NCBI RefSeq assembly: GCF_028830055.1
Contig: NZ_CP101655.1
Span: 5,341,583 to 5,405,582, forward strand
DNA: 64,000 nt
Origin: Pseudomonas serboccidentalis
GTDB taxonomy: Bacteria > Pseudomonadota > Gammaproteobacteria > Pseudomonadales > Pseudomonadaceae
Direction of reading: 5' to 3'
Position numbers and translations under genes: made by a program. Below the pieces are notes generated by a model, which was given only the letters and a program-made list of their open reading frames with translations, ran no database searches and was not told the origin of the DNA. Shown here one piece after another: positions 27,763 through 37,289 of the stretch (the first letter of the stretch is position 1; the number at the start of each line of letters is the position of its first letter).

Positions 27763-27789
27763 AGTGCAAAAAAGTATCGGTTCAAGTGC
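27763..27789 (+). promoter_or_regulatory. mtlR: Candidate MtlR operator: direct repeats 22 bp apart
   Basis: AGTGC occurs at 27763 and again at 27785 in direct orientation, exactly 22 bases (two helical turns) apart, with the second repeat ending 11 bases before a -35 box. This is the expected geometry for an AraC-type activator. Assignment to MtlR is inference from position. Confidence 0.55.
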
Positions 27790-27799
27790 GACGGATGAT

Positions 27800-27828
27800 T
27801 TGTCAGGCTGGCAATTGAGGGCTGTAAT
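27800..27828 (+). promoter_or_regulatory. Sigma-70 promoter of the mtl operon
   Basis: TTGTCA (27800-27805), 17-base spacer, TGTAAT (27823-27828): one mismatch in each hexamer. Transcription would start near 27835, giving a leader of about 80 bases before mtlE. Confidence 0.65.
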
Positions 27829-27913
27829 CAGCGCACATTCTTCCTGCATTCGGAAGACACAAAAACAATAACTGTCCTTCTGCTTCCCAACAGATGCAGA
27901 AAAGGAGTGCACG

Positions 27914-29224
27914 ATGCAACCCACTGCAAAAGCTCTGCTTGCCCTCACCTGCATGACCCTCAGCAGCGTCAGCCTTGGCGCCCAGACCCTGACCATCGCC
28001 ACCGTCAACAACAGCGACATGATTCGCATGCAAAAGCTCTCGAAAACTTTCGAGACCGAGCATCCGGACATCAAGCTCAATTGGGTGGTGCTGGAAGAAA
28101 ACGTCCTGCGCCAGCGCCTGACCACCGACATCGCCACCCAGGGTGGCCAGTTCGACGTGTTGACCATCGGCATGTACGAAGCGGCACTCTGGGGTGCCAA
28201 GGGCTGGCTGGAGCCGATGAAGGATCTGCCGGCCAGTTACGCCCTCGACGATGTATTCCCGTCGGTGCGCGAAGGCCTCTCGGTCAAGGGCTCGCTGTAC
28301 GCCCTGCCGTTCTACGCCGAAAGCTCGATCACCTACTACCGCACCGACCTGTTCAAGGACGCCGGGCTGACCATGCCTGAGCGCCCGACCTGGGAACAGA
28401 TCGCCGGGTTCGCCGAGAAACTCACCAACAAGGACAAAGAGCAGTACGGCATCTGCCTGCGTGGCAAGGCCGGTTGGGGCGAGAACATGGCGCTGATCAC
28501 CACCGTCGCCAACGCCTATGGCGCGCGCTGGTTCGATGAGAAATGGCAGCCGCAATTCAACGGCCCCGAGTGGAAGAACGCACTGAATTTCTACGTCGAC
28601 ACCATGAAGAAATCCGGCCCGCCGGGCGCCTCCAGCAACGGTTTCAACGAGAACCTGGCGCTGTTCAACAGCGGCAAGTGCGCGATCTGGGTCGACGCCA
28701 GCGTCGCCGGCTCGTTCGTCACCGACAAGTCCCAGAGCAAGGTCGCCGATCACGTCGGTTTCACCTACGCGCCACATCAGGTCACCGATAAAGGTTCGGC
28801 GTGGCTGTACTCGTGGGCCTTGGCGATTCCGACCAGCTCCAAGGCCAAGGACGCGGCAAAAGCCTTCAGCGCCTGGGCCACGTCCAAGGAATACGGGGAG
28901 CTGGTGGCCAAAACCGATGGCATCGCCAACGTGCCCCCAGGCACTCGCGCCTCGACCTACAGCGACGCCTACATGGCGGCCGCGCCGTTCGCCAAGGTCA
29001 CGCTGGAATCGCTCAAGGCAGCTGACCCGAGCAAACCGACGCTGAAACCGGTGCCCTACATCGGCATTCAGTTGGTGACCATTCCTGAGTTCCAGGGCGT
29101 GGGCACCCAGGTCGGCAAACTGTTCTCGGCGGCACTGATCGGCCAGACCACGGTGGACCAAGCCCTGGCCGCCGCGCAACAAACCACCGAACGCGAGATG
29201 AAGCGCGCCGGTTATCCCAAGTAA
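27914..29224 (+). CDS. mtlE: Polyol ABC transporter, periplasmic binding protein MtlE
   Basis: 436 residues. Signal peptide (LLALTCMTLSSVSLGAQ, cut near residue 23) and an extracellular solute-binding family 1 fold (LNWVVLEENVLRQRLTTDIA, FDVLTIGMYE, PFYAESSITYYRTDLF). Binds mannitol, sorbitol and possibly arabitol in the periplasm and hands them to MtlFG. AAAGGAG precedes the ATG. First gene of the operon; a REPIN separates it from mtlF, as REP elements separate the binding-protein gene malE from malF in E. coli, which would allow higher MtlE output. Confidence 0.93.
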   Translation: MQPTAKALLALTCMTLSSVSLGAQTLTIATVNNSDMIRMQKLSKTFETEHPDIKLNWVVLEENVLRQRLTTDIATQGGQFDVLTIGMYEAALWGAKGWLEPMKDLPASYALDDVFPSVREGLSVKGSLYALPFYAESSITYYRTDLFKDAGLTMPERPTWEQIAGFAEKLTNKDKEQYGICLRGKAGWGENMALITTVANAYGARWFDEKWQPQFNGPEWKNALNFYVDTMKKSGPPGASSNGFNENLALFNSGKCAIWVDASVAGSFVTDKSQSKVADHVGFTYAPHQVTDKGSAWLYSWALAIPTSSKAKDAAKAFSAWATSKEYGELVAKTDGIANVPPGTRASTYSDAYMAAAPFAKVTLESLKAADPSKPTLKPVPYIGIQLVTIPEFQGVGTQVGKLFSAALIGQTTVDQALAAAQQTTEREMKRAGYPK

Positions 29225-29248
29225 CCGCCACAGCTCGCTCCTGCCTTT

Positions 29249-29338
29249 TGTAGGAGTGAGCCTGCTCGCGATGGCAGCTTCCCATTCAACACAATGGGTG
29301 ACTGAAACACCGCTATCGCGAGCAGGCTCACTCCTACA
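29249..29338. repeat. REPIN, family B, between mtlE and mtlF
   Basis: Inverted copies of GTAGGAGTGAGCCTGCTCGC about 50 bases apart, within the operon. Confidence 0.93.
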
Positions 29339-29378
29339 TTAGATCTCCATAGGTCTGTATGACTCGGTTGTGATCACC

Positions 29379-30305
29379 ATGAATACTTCAACTGCCAAAG
29401 CCCACATCGACCTGACCCAGCCCCAGCGCAAAAGCCGTGTGGCCAATCCCGGCTGGTTTCTGGTCAGCCCTTCGGTAGCCCTGTTGCTGCTGTGGATGAT
29501 CGTGCCGTTGGGCATGACCATTTACTTCTCGATGATTCGCTACAACCTGCTCGATCCGGGTGTGAACGAATTCGTCGGGCTGGAGAACTTCACCTACTTC
29601 CTCACCGACTCAGGCTTCCTGCCCGGCGCCACCAACACCCTGTTGCTGGTCGGCAGCGTACTGCTGATCAGCGTGGTGTTCGGCGTGCTGATCAGTGCGT
29701 TGCTCGAGGCCAGCGAGTTTCTTGGCCGCGGCATCGTGCGGGTGATGCTGATCTCGCCGTTCTTCATCATGCCCACGGTGGGGGCGCTGATCTGGAAGAA
29801 CCTGATTTTCCACCCGGTCTCGGGAATCCTCGCCTATGTCTGGCGGCTGTTCGGCGCCGAACCGGTGGACTGGCTGGCGCACTACCCGCTGCTGTCGATC
29901 ATCATCATTGTCTCGTGGCAATGGCTGCCCTTCGCGATCCTGATCCTGATGACCGCCATGCAGTCCCTCGATCAGGAGCAAAAGGAAGCGGCGCGCCTGG
30001 ATGGCGCCGGCCCCGTCGCGATTTTCTGGCACCTGACCCTGCCGCACCTGGCGCGACCGATTGCCGTGGTGGTGATGATCGAAACGATCTTCCTGCTGTC
30101 GGTGTTCGCCGAGATTTTCACCACCACCAACGGCGGCCCCGGCTACGCCTCGACCAACCTCGCCTACCTGATCTACAACCAGGCGCTGGTGCAGTTCGAC
30201 GTCGGCATGGCGTCGGCGGGCGGCTTGATTGCCGTGGTCATTGCCAACATCGCCGCGATCATTCTGGTGCGGATGATCGGCAAAAACCTGACTGACAAAG
30301 CCTGA
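29379..30305 (+). CDS. mtlF: Polyol ABC transporter permease MtlF
   Basis: 308 residues, six predicted membrane helices (first one FLVSPSVALLLLWMIVPLGM), and the permease EAA loop KEAARLDGAGPVAIFWHLTLP that docks on the ATPase. Forms the inner-membrane channel with MtlG. Start taken at ATG 29379; an in-frame GTG at 29370 is also possible and neither has a clear ribosome site, perhaps because a REPIN was inserted just upstream. Ends nine bases before mtlG. Confidence 0.92.
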   Translation: MNTSTAKAHIDLTQPQRKSRVANPGWFLVSPSVALLLLWMIVPLGMTIYFSMIRYNLLDPGVNEFVGLENFTYFLTDSGFLPGATNTLLLVGSVLLISVVFGVLISALLEASEFLGRGIVRVMLISPFFIMPTVGALIWKNLIFHPVSGILAYVWRLFGAEPVDWLAHYPLLSIIIIVSWQWLPFAILILMTAMQSLDQEQKEAARLDGAGPVAIFWHLTLPHLARPIAVVVMIETIFLLSVFAEIFTTTNGGPGYASTNLAYLIYNQALVQFDVGMASAGGLIAVVIANIAAIILVRMIGKNLTDKA

Positions 30306-30313
30306 GGCCTGCC

Positions 30314-31144
<831 letters not shown>

Positions 31145-31169
31145 ACATCCCGAACCCAACCCCGTCCCC

Positions 31170-31260
31170 TGTAGGAGTGAGCCTGCTCGCGATAGCGGAA
31201 TGTCTTTCAACAATGATGTCGACTGACACGGCCCCATCGCGAGCAGGCTCACTCCTACAG
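31170..31260. repeat. REPIN, family B, between mtlG and mtlK
   Basis: GTAGGAGTGAGCCTGCTCGC and its complement around about 45 bases; the second REP pair within the mtl operon. Confidence 0.93.
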
Positions 31261-31309
31261 AAAAGCCGATCCGGTTCAACTGAATAATAAATTGCGGAGG
31301 CCCATCATC

Positions 31310-32413
31310 ATGGCCAACCTGAAAATCAAGAATCTGCAAAAAGGCTTCGAAGGTTTTTCCATCATCAAGGGCATCGACCTTGAGGTGAACGACAAGGAAT
31401 TCGTGGTCTTCGTCGGCCCGTCCGGCTGCGGCAAATCCACCCTGCTGCGGCTGATTGCCGGGCTGGAAGAAGTCAGCGGCGGCACCATCGAACTCGATGG
31501 CCGCGACATCACCGAAGTCAGCCCGGCCAAGCGCGATCTGGCGATGGTGTTCCAGACCTACGCGCTGTACCCGCACATGACTGTGAAGAAAAACATGTCA
31601 TTCGCCCTCGATCTGGCGGGCGTACCGAAAGCCGAAGTCGAGAAGAAAGTCGGCGAAGCGGCACGGATTCTCGAACTCGGGCCGATGCTGGAGCGCAAGC
31701 CAAAACAACTGTCCGGCGGGCAGCGCCAACGTGTCGCCATCGGCCGCGCGATTGTGCGCAATCCGAAAATTTTCCTGTTCGACGAACCGCTGTCCAACCT
31801 CGACGCCGCGCTGCGGGTGCAGATGCGTCTGGAACTGCTGCGTCTGCACAAGGACCTGCAGGCAACCATGATCTACGTGACCCACGACCAGGTCGAAGCG
31901 ATGACCATGGCCGACAAGGTTGTGGTGCTCAATGGCGGCAAGATCGAGCAGGTCGGCTCACCGCTGGACCTCTATCACAACCCGGCCAACCTGTTCGTCG
32001 CCGGCTTCCTCGGCACGCCGAAAATGGGTTTCCTCAAGGGCAAGATCGCCCGGGTCGACGGCCAGAGTTGCGAAGTATCGCTGGACGCCGGCACCCGCAT
32101 CACCCTGCCGTTCAACGTCGCCAACCTGAGCGTCGGCAGCGTAGTGACCCTGGGCATTCGCCCGGAGCATCTGGAACTGGCGCAACCGGGCGACTGCGCC
32201 CTGCAGGTCACCGCCGACGTCAGCGAACGCCTGGGCAGCGACACCTTCTGCCACGTCACCACCAACGCCGGCGAGGCCCTGACCATGCGCGTGCGCGGTG
32301 ACCTCGCGAGCCGCTACGGCGAACAGCTGAACCTGCACCTGAATGCCAGCCATTGCCACCTGTTCGACGCCGACGGCGTGGCGCTGACCCGCCCGCTGCG
32401 CGCGGCGGCCTGA
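31310..32413 (+). CDS. mtlK: Polyol ABC transporter ATPase MtlK
   Basis: 367 residues. Walker [10 protein letters not shown], signature [14 protein letters not shown], Walker [13 protein letters not shown], switch His in [10 protein letters not shown], and a C-terminal TOBE/MalK regulatory region (about 240-360, [11 protein letters not shown]). Powers polyol uptake through MtlFG. Start at ATG 31310 follows TGCGGAGG; an ATG 18 bases earlier has no such site. Confidence 0.94.
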   Translation: MANLKIKNLQKGFEGFSIIKGIDLEVNDKEFVVFVGPSGCGKSTLLRLIAGLEEVSGGTIELDGRDITEVSPAKRDLAMVFQTYALYPHMTVKKNMSFALDLAGVPKAEVEKKVGEAARILELGPMLERKPKQLSGGQRQRVAIGRAIVRNPKIFLFDEPLSNLDAALRVQMRLELLRLHKDLQATMIYVTHDQVEAMTMADKVVVLNGGKIEQVGSPLDLYHNPANLFVAGFLGTPKMGFLKGKIARVDGQSCEVSLDAGTRITLPFNVANLSVGSVVTLGIRPEHLELAQPGDCALQVTADVSERLGSDTFCHVTTNAGEALTMRVRGDLASRYGEQLNLHLNASHCHLFDADGVALTRPLRAAA

Positions 32414-32430
32414 ACTTCGAGACTTGCCCG

Positions 32431-33903
32431 ATGAAACTGAACAAACACAACCTGCACCGCCTCGCCCCCGAAGTGCAATTGCCGGCTTATAGCCTCGGCG
32501 ATACCCGCCAGGGCATCGCGCACATCGGCGTCGGTGGCTTCCACCGCGCGCATCAGGCGTATTACACCGATGCGCTGATGAACACCGGCCAGGCGCTGGA
32601 CTGGGCGATTTGCGGAGTTGGCCTGCGCGCGGAAGACCGCCGCGCCCGCGACGATATCAAGGAGCAGGATTACCTGTTCACCCTGTTCGAACTCGGCGAC
32701 AGCGACGACACCGAAGTCCGCGTGATCGGCGCAATCCGCGACATGCTCCTGGCCGAAGACGGCGCGCAGGCATTGATCGACAAACTCGCCGATCCGCAGA
32801 TCCGCATCGTCTCACTGACCATCACCGAGGGCGGTTACTGCATCGACGACAGCAACGGCGAATTCATGGCGCACCTGCCGCAGATCCAGCACGATCTGGC
32901 GCACCCCGGCGCACCGACAACCGTGTTCGGTTTCCTCTGCGCCGCATTGGAGAAACGCCGTGGCGCAGGCACGCCGGCGTTCACCATCATGTCCTGCGAT
33001 AACCTGCCGCACAACGGCGCGGTAACCCGCAAGGCGCTGCTCGCCTTCGCCACCCTGCGCAACGCGGGGCTGCGCGACTGGATCGAACAGAACGTCAGTT
33101 TCCCCAACGCCATGGTCGACCGCATCACGCCGATGACCAGCACCGCCCACCGCCTGCAACTGGCCGACAAACACGCAGTGGACGACGCCTGGCCGGTGGT
33201 CTGCGAGCCCTTCGTGCAGTGGGTGCTGGAAGATAAATTCGTCAACGGCCGTCCGGCCTGGGAACAGGTCGGCGTGCAGTTCACCGACGACGTTTCGCCG
33301 TACGAAGAGATGAAGATCAAACTGCTCAACGGCAGTCATCTGGCGCTGACCTACCTGGGCTTTCTGAAGGGCTATCGTTTCGTCCACGAGACCATGAACG
33401 ACCCGCTGTTCGTGCGTTACATGCGCGCCTACATGGACCTCGACGTCACCCCGCAACTTTCGCCGGTGCCGGGCATCGATCTGACCGACTACAAAGACAC
33501 GCTGGTGGCACGATTCTCCAACCAGGCGATTGCCGATCAACTGGAACGGGTGTGTTCGGACGGCTCGTCGAAGTTTCCCAAGTTCACCATTCCGACGATC
33601 AATCGCTTGATTGCCGACGGGCGTGAAACCAAACGCGCGGCGCTGGTGGTGGCGGCCTGGGCGCTGTACTTGAAGGGCGTGGACGAGAATGGCGATACCT
33701 ATTCGATTCCCGATCCACGCGCGGCGTTCTGTCAGGGACTGGTGGCCGATGATGCGTTGATCACCCAGCGGTTGCTGGCGGTGGAAGAGATCTTCGGCAC
33801 GGCGATTCCGCGTTCAACGGCGTTTGTTGCGGCGTTCGAATGGTGCTGCAACAGCTTGCGGGAGGTGGGTGTAACACGCACTTTGGAGCGGATTTTGGCT
33901 TGA
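32431..33903 (+). CDS. mtlD: Mannitol 2-dehydrogenase MtlD
   Basis: NAD-dependent polyol dehydrogenase of the long-chain secondary alcohol family, converting mannitol to fructose (also sorbitol and arabitol in P. fluorescens). 490 residues, close to the 493 of the P. fluorescens enzyme. Seen: NAD-binding IAHIGVGGFHRAHQAYY, ITEGGY, MSCDNLPHNG, and the active-site segment MKIKLLNGSHLALTYLG with the catalytic Lys. Start at ATG 32431, 17 bases after mtlK. A REP pair follows. Confidence 0.95.
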   Translation: MKLNKHNLHRLAPEVQLPAYSLGDTRQGIAHIGVGGFHRAHQAYYTDALMNTGQALDWAICGVGLRAEDRRARDDIKEQDYLFTLFELGDSDDTEVRVIGAIRDMLLAEDGAQALIDKLADPQIRIVSLTITEGGYCIDDSNGEFMAHLPQIQHDLAHPGAPTTVFGFLCAALEKRRGAGTPAFTIMSCDNLPHNGAVTRKALLAFATLRNAGLRDWIEQNVSFPNAMVDRITPMTSTAHRLQLADKHAVDDAWPVVCEPFVQWVLEDKFVNGRPAWEQVGVQFTDDVSPYEEMKIKLLNGSHLALTYLGFLKGYRFVHETMNDPLFVRYMRAYMDLDVTPQLSPVPGIDLTDYKDTLVARFSNQAIADQLERVCSDGSSKFPKFTIPTINRLIADGRETKRAALVVAAWALYLKGVDENGDTYSIPDPRAAFCQGLVADDALITQRLLAVEEIFGTAIPRSTAFVAAFEWCCNSLREVGVTRTLERILA

Positions 33904-33923
33904 GTAATACGGTGACTTTACTG

Positions 33924-33999
33924 ACGCCTTCGCGAGCGGGCTCGCTCCCACAGGGGAACGCATTTCAAAATGTGGGAGCGAGCCTGCTGGCGAATGGCG
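33924..33999. repeat. REPIN, family B variant, between mtlD and mtlY
   Basis: Inverted copies of the variant core GGGAGCGAGCCTGCTGGCGA / TCGCGAGCGGGCTCGCTCCC, the third REP pair inside the operon. Confidence 0.88.
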
Positions 34000-34038
34000 G
34001 CCTCATCTTGGCAAACCTGACACCCTGAGGACATTCCT

Positions 34039-35535
34039 GTGACAACCCGACAACTCTTCCTCGGCATCGACTGCGGCACCCAAGGCACCAAGGCGATCAT
34101 CCTCGATGCCGCCAGCGGTCAGGTGCTCGGCCAGGGGGCCGCCCCGCACACGATGATCAGCGGCGCCAACGGCCGGCGTGAGCAGGACACCCGACAGTGG
34201 CTGGACGCCTTCGCCCTCGCCACTCGGCGTGCCTTGCTCGACGCCCATGTCGACGGTCAGGCGATCCTCGGCATCGGCGTCTCCGGCCAGCAACACGGTT
34301 TGGTTTTGCTCGACGAGCAGGGTCAGGTGCTGCGTCCGGCCAAGCTGTGGTGCGACACCGAGACCGCTGACGAAAACGACCGTTTGCTCAAACACCTGGG
34401 CGGCGAAAAAGGTTCGCTGGAGCGCCTCGGGGTGGTCATCGCGCCGGGCTACACCGTGTCGAAACTGCTGTGGACCAAAGAACAACATCCGGCGCTGTTC
34501 TCGCGCATCGCGCGCATCCTGCTGCCCCACGACTACCTGAACTTCTGGCTCACTGGCCGTGCCTGCAGCGAGTATGGCGACGCCTCCGGCACCGGCTATT
34601 TCAACGTGCGCAGCCGTCAGTGGGATTTGCAGCTGCTGCGCGACATCGACACCACAGGACGACTGCAAGCGGCGTTGCCGGAGCTGATCGACGCACACCA
34701 GGCGGTCGGCACGCTCCTGCCGGCGATCGCCGAACAGTTGGGCCTCAACCCGGCTGCGCGGGTCTCCAGCGGCGGTGGCGACAACATGATGGGCGCCATC
34801 GGCACTGGCAATATTCAGCCCGGCGCGATCACCATGAGCCTCGGCTCCTCCGGCACGGTGTACGCCTACGCCGACGCGCCGAAGGTCAGTCCGGATGCCT
34901 CGGTCGCGACGTTCTGTTCGTCCAGCGGTGGCTGGCTGCCGCTGATCTGCACCATGAACCTGACCAACGCCACTGGCGCGATCCGCGAACTGTTCGACCT
35001 CGACCTCGAACAGTTCAACGCCCTCGTCGCCCAGTCACCCATCGGCGCCGAGGGTGTGAGCATGCTGCCGTTTCTCAATGGCGAGCGCGTCCCCGCCCTG
35101 CCCCATGCCACCGGCAGCCTGCACGGCCTGACCCTGAGCAACCTGACCCAGGCCAATCTGTGTCGCGCCGTGGTCGAAGGCACCACGTTCGGTTTGCGTT
35201 ATGGACTGGATCTGTTGCGCCACAATGGTTTACAAAGCCGCAGCATTTGTCTGATCGGCGGCGGCTCGAAAAGTGCGGTATGGCGGCAGATCGTCGCCGA
35301 CATCATGAACACCCCGGTGATCTGCACCGAGCAAAGCGAAGCCGCAGCCCTTGGCGCAGCGATTCAGGCAGCGTGGTGCACGTCATGGTCGAACGGCCAC
35401 GAAAACACCCTGGCCGACCTCTGTCAGCGCTGCGTGAAGCTCGACCTGAGCAGTGAAACCCTGCCGGTGGCCGCCAATGTCGCGGCGTTCGAGCAGGTCT
35501 ATGAACGCTATCAACAGCATGTCGCAACCCTATAA
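34039..35535 (+). CDS. mtlY: Xylulokinase MtlY
   Basis: FGGY-family sugar kinase, 498 residues, phosphorylating D-xylulose formed from arabitol. Seen: N-terminal phosphate-1 motif FLGIDCGTQGTKAII, catalytic-region SGQQHGLVLLD, LPHDYLNFWLTG, and the C-terminal adenosine motif ICLIGGGSKSAVWRQI. GTG start at 34039 with TGAGGA eight bases upstream. Product xylulose 5-phosphate is also the substrate of the phosphoketolase at the left edge, although the two loci are 33 kb apart. Confidence 0.92.
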   Translation: MTTRQLFLGIDCGTQGTKAIILDAASGQVLGQGAAPHTMISGANGRREQDTRQWLDAFALATRRALLDAHVDGQAILGIGVSGQQHGLVLLDEQGQVLRPAKLWCDTETADENDRLLKHLGGEKGSLERLGVVIAPGYTVSKLLWTKEQHPALFSRIARILLPHDYLNFWLTGRACSEYGDASGTGYFNVRSRQWDLQLLRDIDTTGRLQAALPELIDAHQAVGTLLPAIAEQLGLNPAARVSSGGGDNMMGAIGTGNIQPGAITMSLGSSGTVYAYADAPKVSPDASVATFCSSSGGWLPLICTMNLTNATGAIRELFDLDLEQFNALVAQSPIGAEGVSMLPFLNGERVPALPHATGSLHGLTLSNLTQANLCRAVVEGTTFGLRYGLDLLRHNGLQSRSICLIGGGSKSAVWRQIVADIMNTPVICTEQSEAAALGAAIQAAWCTSWSNGHENTLADLCQRCVKLDLSSETLPVAANVAAFEQVYERYQQHVATL

Positions 35536-35548
35536 AGAGCAAACAATT

Positions 35549-36487
35549 ATGTATTTGGTGTGTGGCGAAGCCCTGTTCGATTTCTTCAGCGAAGACGATG
35601 CCAGCGGTCTGGCCTCGAAAGTGAATTTCAAAGCGATTGCCGGCGGTTCGCCGTTCAACGTCGCGGTCGGCTTGCGCCGTTTGGGTGTGGAATCGGCGCT
35701 GTTTGCCGGGCTGTCCACGGACTACCTGGGCCGGCGTTTGCAGCAAGTGCTGCACGAAGAAGGCGTGCGCCCGGACTATCTGGTGGACTTCGCCGCGCCG
35801 ACCACCCTGGCGATGGTCGCGGTCGGCGCCAATGGCTCGCCGCATTACAGTTTTCGCGGTGAAGGCTGCGCCGATCGCCAGTTGAGCGTTGCGCATCTGC
35901 CGGCGCTGGGTGCGCAAGTCCGTGGCCTGCACATCGGCTCGTTCTCGCTGGTGGTGCAGCCGATTGCCGACACCCTGCTGACGCTGGTGCAGCGCGAAAG
36001 CGGCAAACGCCTGATCACCCTCGACCCCAACGTGCGTCTCAACCCCGAGCCGAACATCGACCTGTGGCGCGAACGCGTGGCGACCCTGGTGCAACTGGCC
36101 GACATGATCAAGGTCAGCGACGAAGACCTGAGCCTGCTGTACCCTGAGCAGGACCCACAGCGCGTCATCGACGGCTGGCTGCAGCATCGCTGTCAGGTGG
36201 TGTTCCTGACCCGTGGCGGTGAAGGCGCGACCGCGTTCAGTCGTACGCATGGTTCGTGGTCGGTGCCGGCCTGTTCAGTGAAGATCGCCGATACCGTTGG
36301 CGCTGGCGATACCTTTCAGGCCGCGCTGATCACCTGGCTGACCGAACAGGAACTGGACTCGGTGGAGGGTGTGCAACAACTCAGCCGCGAGCAGATCGAC
36401 GCGATGCTCAGGTTTGCCGTACAGGCGGCCGCCCTTACGTGCAGCAAGACCGGTCCGGATTTACCCTATCGTCACCAGTTGGCCTGA
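35549..36487 (+). CDS. mtlZ: Fructokinase MtlZ
   Basis: PfkB/ribokinase-family sugar kinase, 312 residues, phosphorylating the fructose made by MtlD. Seen: AGGSPFNVAVGLRRLG near the N-terminus and the C-terminal signature DTVGAGDTFQAALI with the catalytic Asp. Start at ATG 35549, 13 bases after the mtlY stop, no strong ribosome site. Last gene of the mtl operon. Confidence 0.92.
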   Translation: MYLVCGEALFDFFSEDDASGLASKVNFKAIAGGSPFNVAVGLRRLGVESALFAGLSTDYLGRRLQQVLHEEGVRPDYLVDFAAPTTLAMVAVGANGSPHYSFRGEGCADRQLSVAHLPALGAQVRGLHIGSFSLVVQPIADTLLTLVQRESGKRLITLDPNVRLNPEPNIDLWRERVATLVQLADMIKVSDEDLSLLYPEQDPQRVIDGWLQHRCQVVFLTRGGEGATAFSRTHGSWSVPACSVKIADTVGAGDTFQAALITWLTEQELDSVEGVQQLSREQIDAMLRFAVQAAALTCSKTGPDLPYRHQLA

Positions 36488-36526
36488 GCGCGTAGACTGT
36501 CGCCCTTTTTGCGGGGGGATGACGGT

Positions 36527-37147
36527 TTGAGGTCAGGGCGGACGGCGGCACTTTTGATACTGGCGGGATTACTCAGCGGCTGCGGCACCTCGCCGCCGCG
36601 TTCGCCTGAAAACATCTGCGACATCTTCCGCGAGAAAAGCGATTGGTACGACGCCGCGCAAGTCACGCAAAAGCGTTGGGGCGTGCCGATCCAGGTGCCC
36701 TTCGCGATCATGTATCAGGAGTCCGGCTATCGCTACGACGCCAAGACACCGCGCAAATACCTGTTGTGGGTGATCCCGTGGGGCCGGGTCACCACGGCTT
36801 CGGGGTATGCCCAGGCCAAGGATGAAGTCTGGTCCGACTATCAGAAAAGCACCGGCCGACGCGGCGCCGACCGCGAAGACTTCGACGACGCCATCGACTT
36901 CGTCGGCTGGTACATGGACAAGACCACGTCGATCAACGGCGTGTACAAGTACGACGCCTACAACCAATACCTCAACTACCACGAAGGCTGGGGCGGTTTC
37001 CGCAACAAGACCTACGCCAGCAAAGCCTGGCTGATGCCCACTGCACGCAAGGTGCAGGCGCGCTCCGATGTGTATGCGCGGCAATATGCCGGGTGCAAGG
37101 AAGATCTGAATCGCGGCTTCTGGAGCCGGTTCTGGCATTGGTTGTAG
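36527..37147 (+). CDS. Lipoprotein with SLT-like (lytic transglycosylase) fold
   Basis: 206 residues. Lipobox LLSGC early in the protein, so a lipid-anchored envelope protein. The segment VPFAIMYQESGYRYDAKTP resembles the SLT catalytic region with Glu in QES, but the downstream GLMQ motif is replaced by WGRVTTASGYAQAKD, so activity is uncertain. TTG start at 36527 follows GGGGGGATGACGG; a TTG at 36509 is also in frame. It is 40 bases after mtlZ with no obvious link to polyol use, and converges on oprD across a REP pair. Confidence 0.7.
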   Translation: MRSGRTAALLILAGLLSGCGTSPPRSPENICDIFREKSDWYDAAQVTQKRWGVPIQVPFAIMYQESGYRYDAKTPRKYLLWVIPWGRVTTASGYAQAKDEVWSDYQKSTGRRGADREDFDDAIDFVGWYMDKTTSINGVYKYDAYNQYLNYHEGWGGFRNKTYASKAWLMPTARKVQARSDVYARQYAGCKEDLNRGFWSRFWHWL

Positions 37148-37164
37148 CGGTGGCTTTCGGGCCC

Positions 37165-37262
37165 AATCGCGAGCAGGCTCACTCCTACAGAGGGTCGATG
37201 GCGGACACGGTATCCGCGTCTACCAAAATCCCCTTGTAGGAGTGAGCCTGCTCGCGATAGCG
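37165..37262. repeat. REPIN, family B, between convergent genes
   Basis: TCGCGAGCAGGCTCACTCCTAC and its complement, about 55 bases apart, between the lipoprotein gene and the porin gene. Confidence 0.92.
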
Positions 37263-37289
37263 GTCATGCAGCCACCACCGTTCCAAGCC

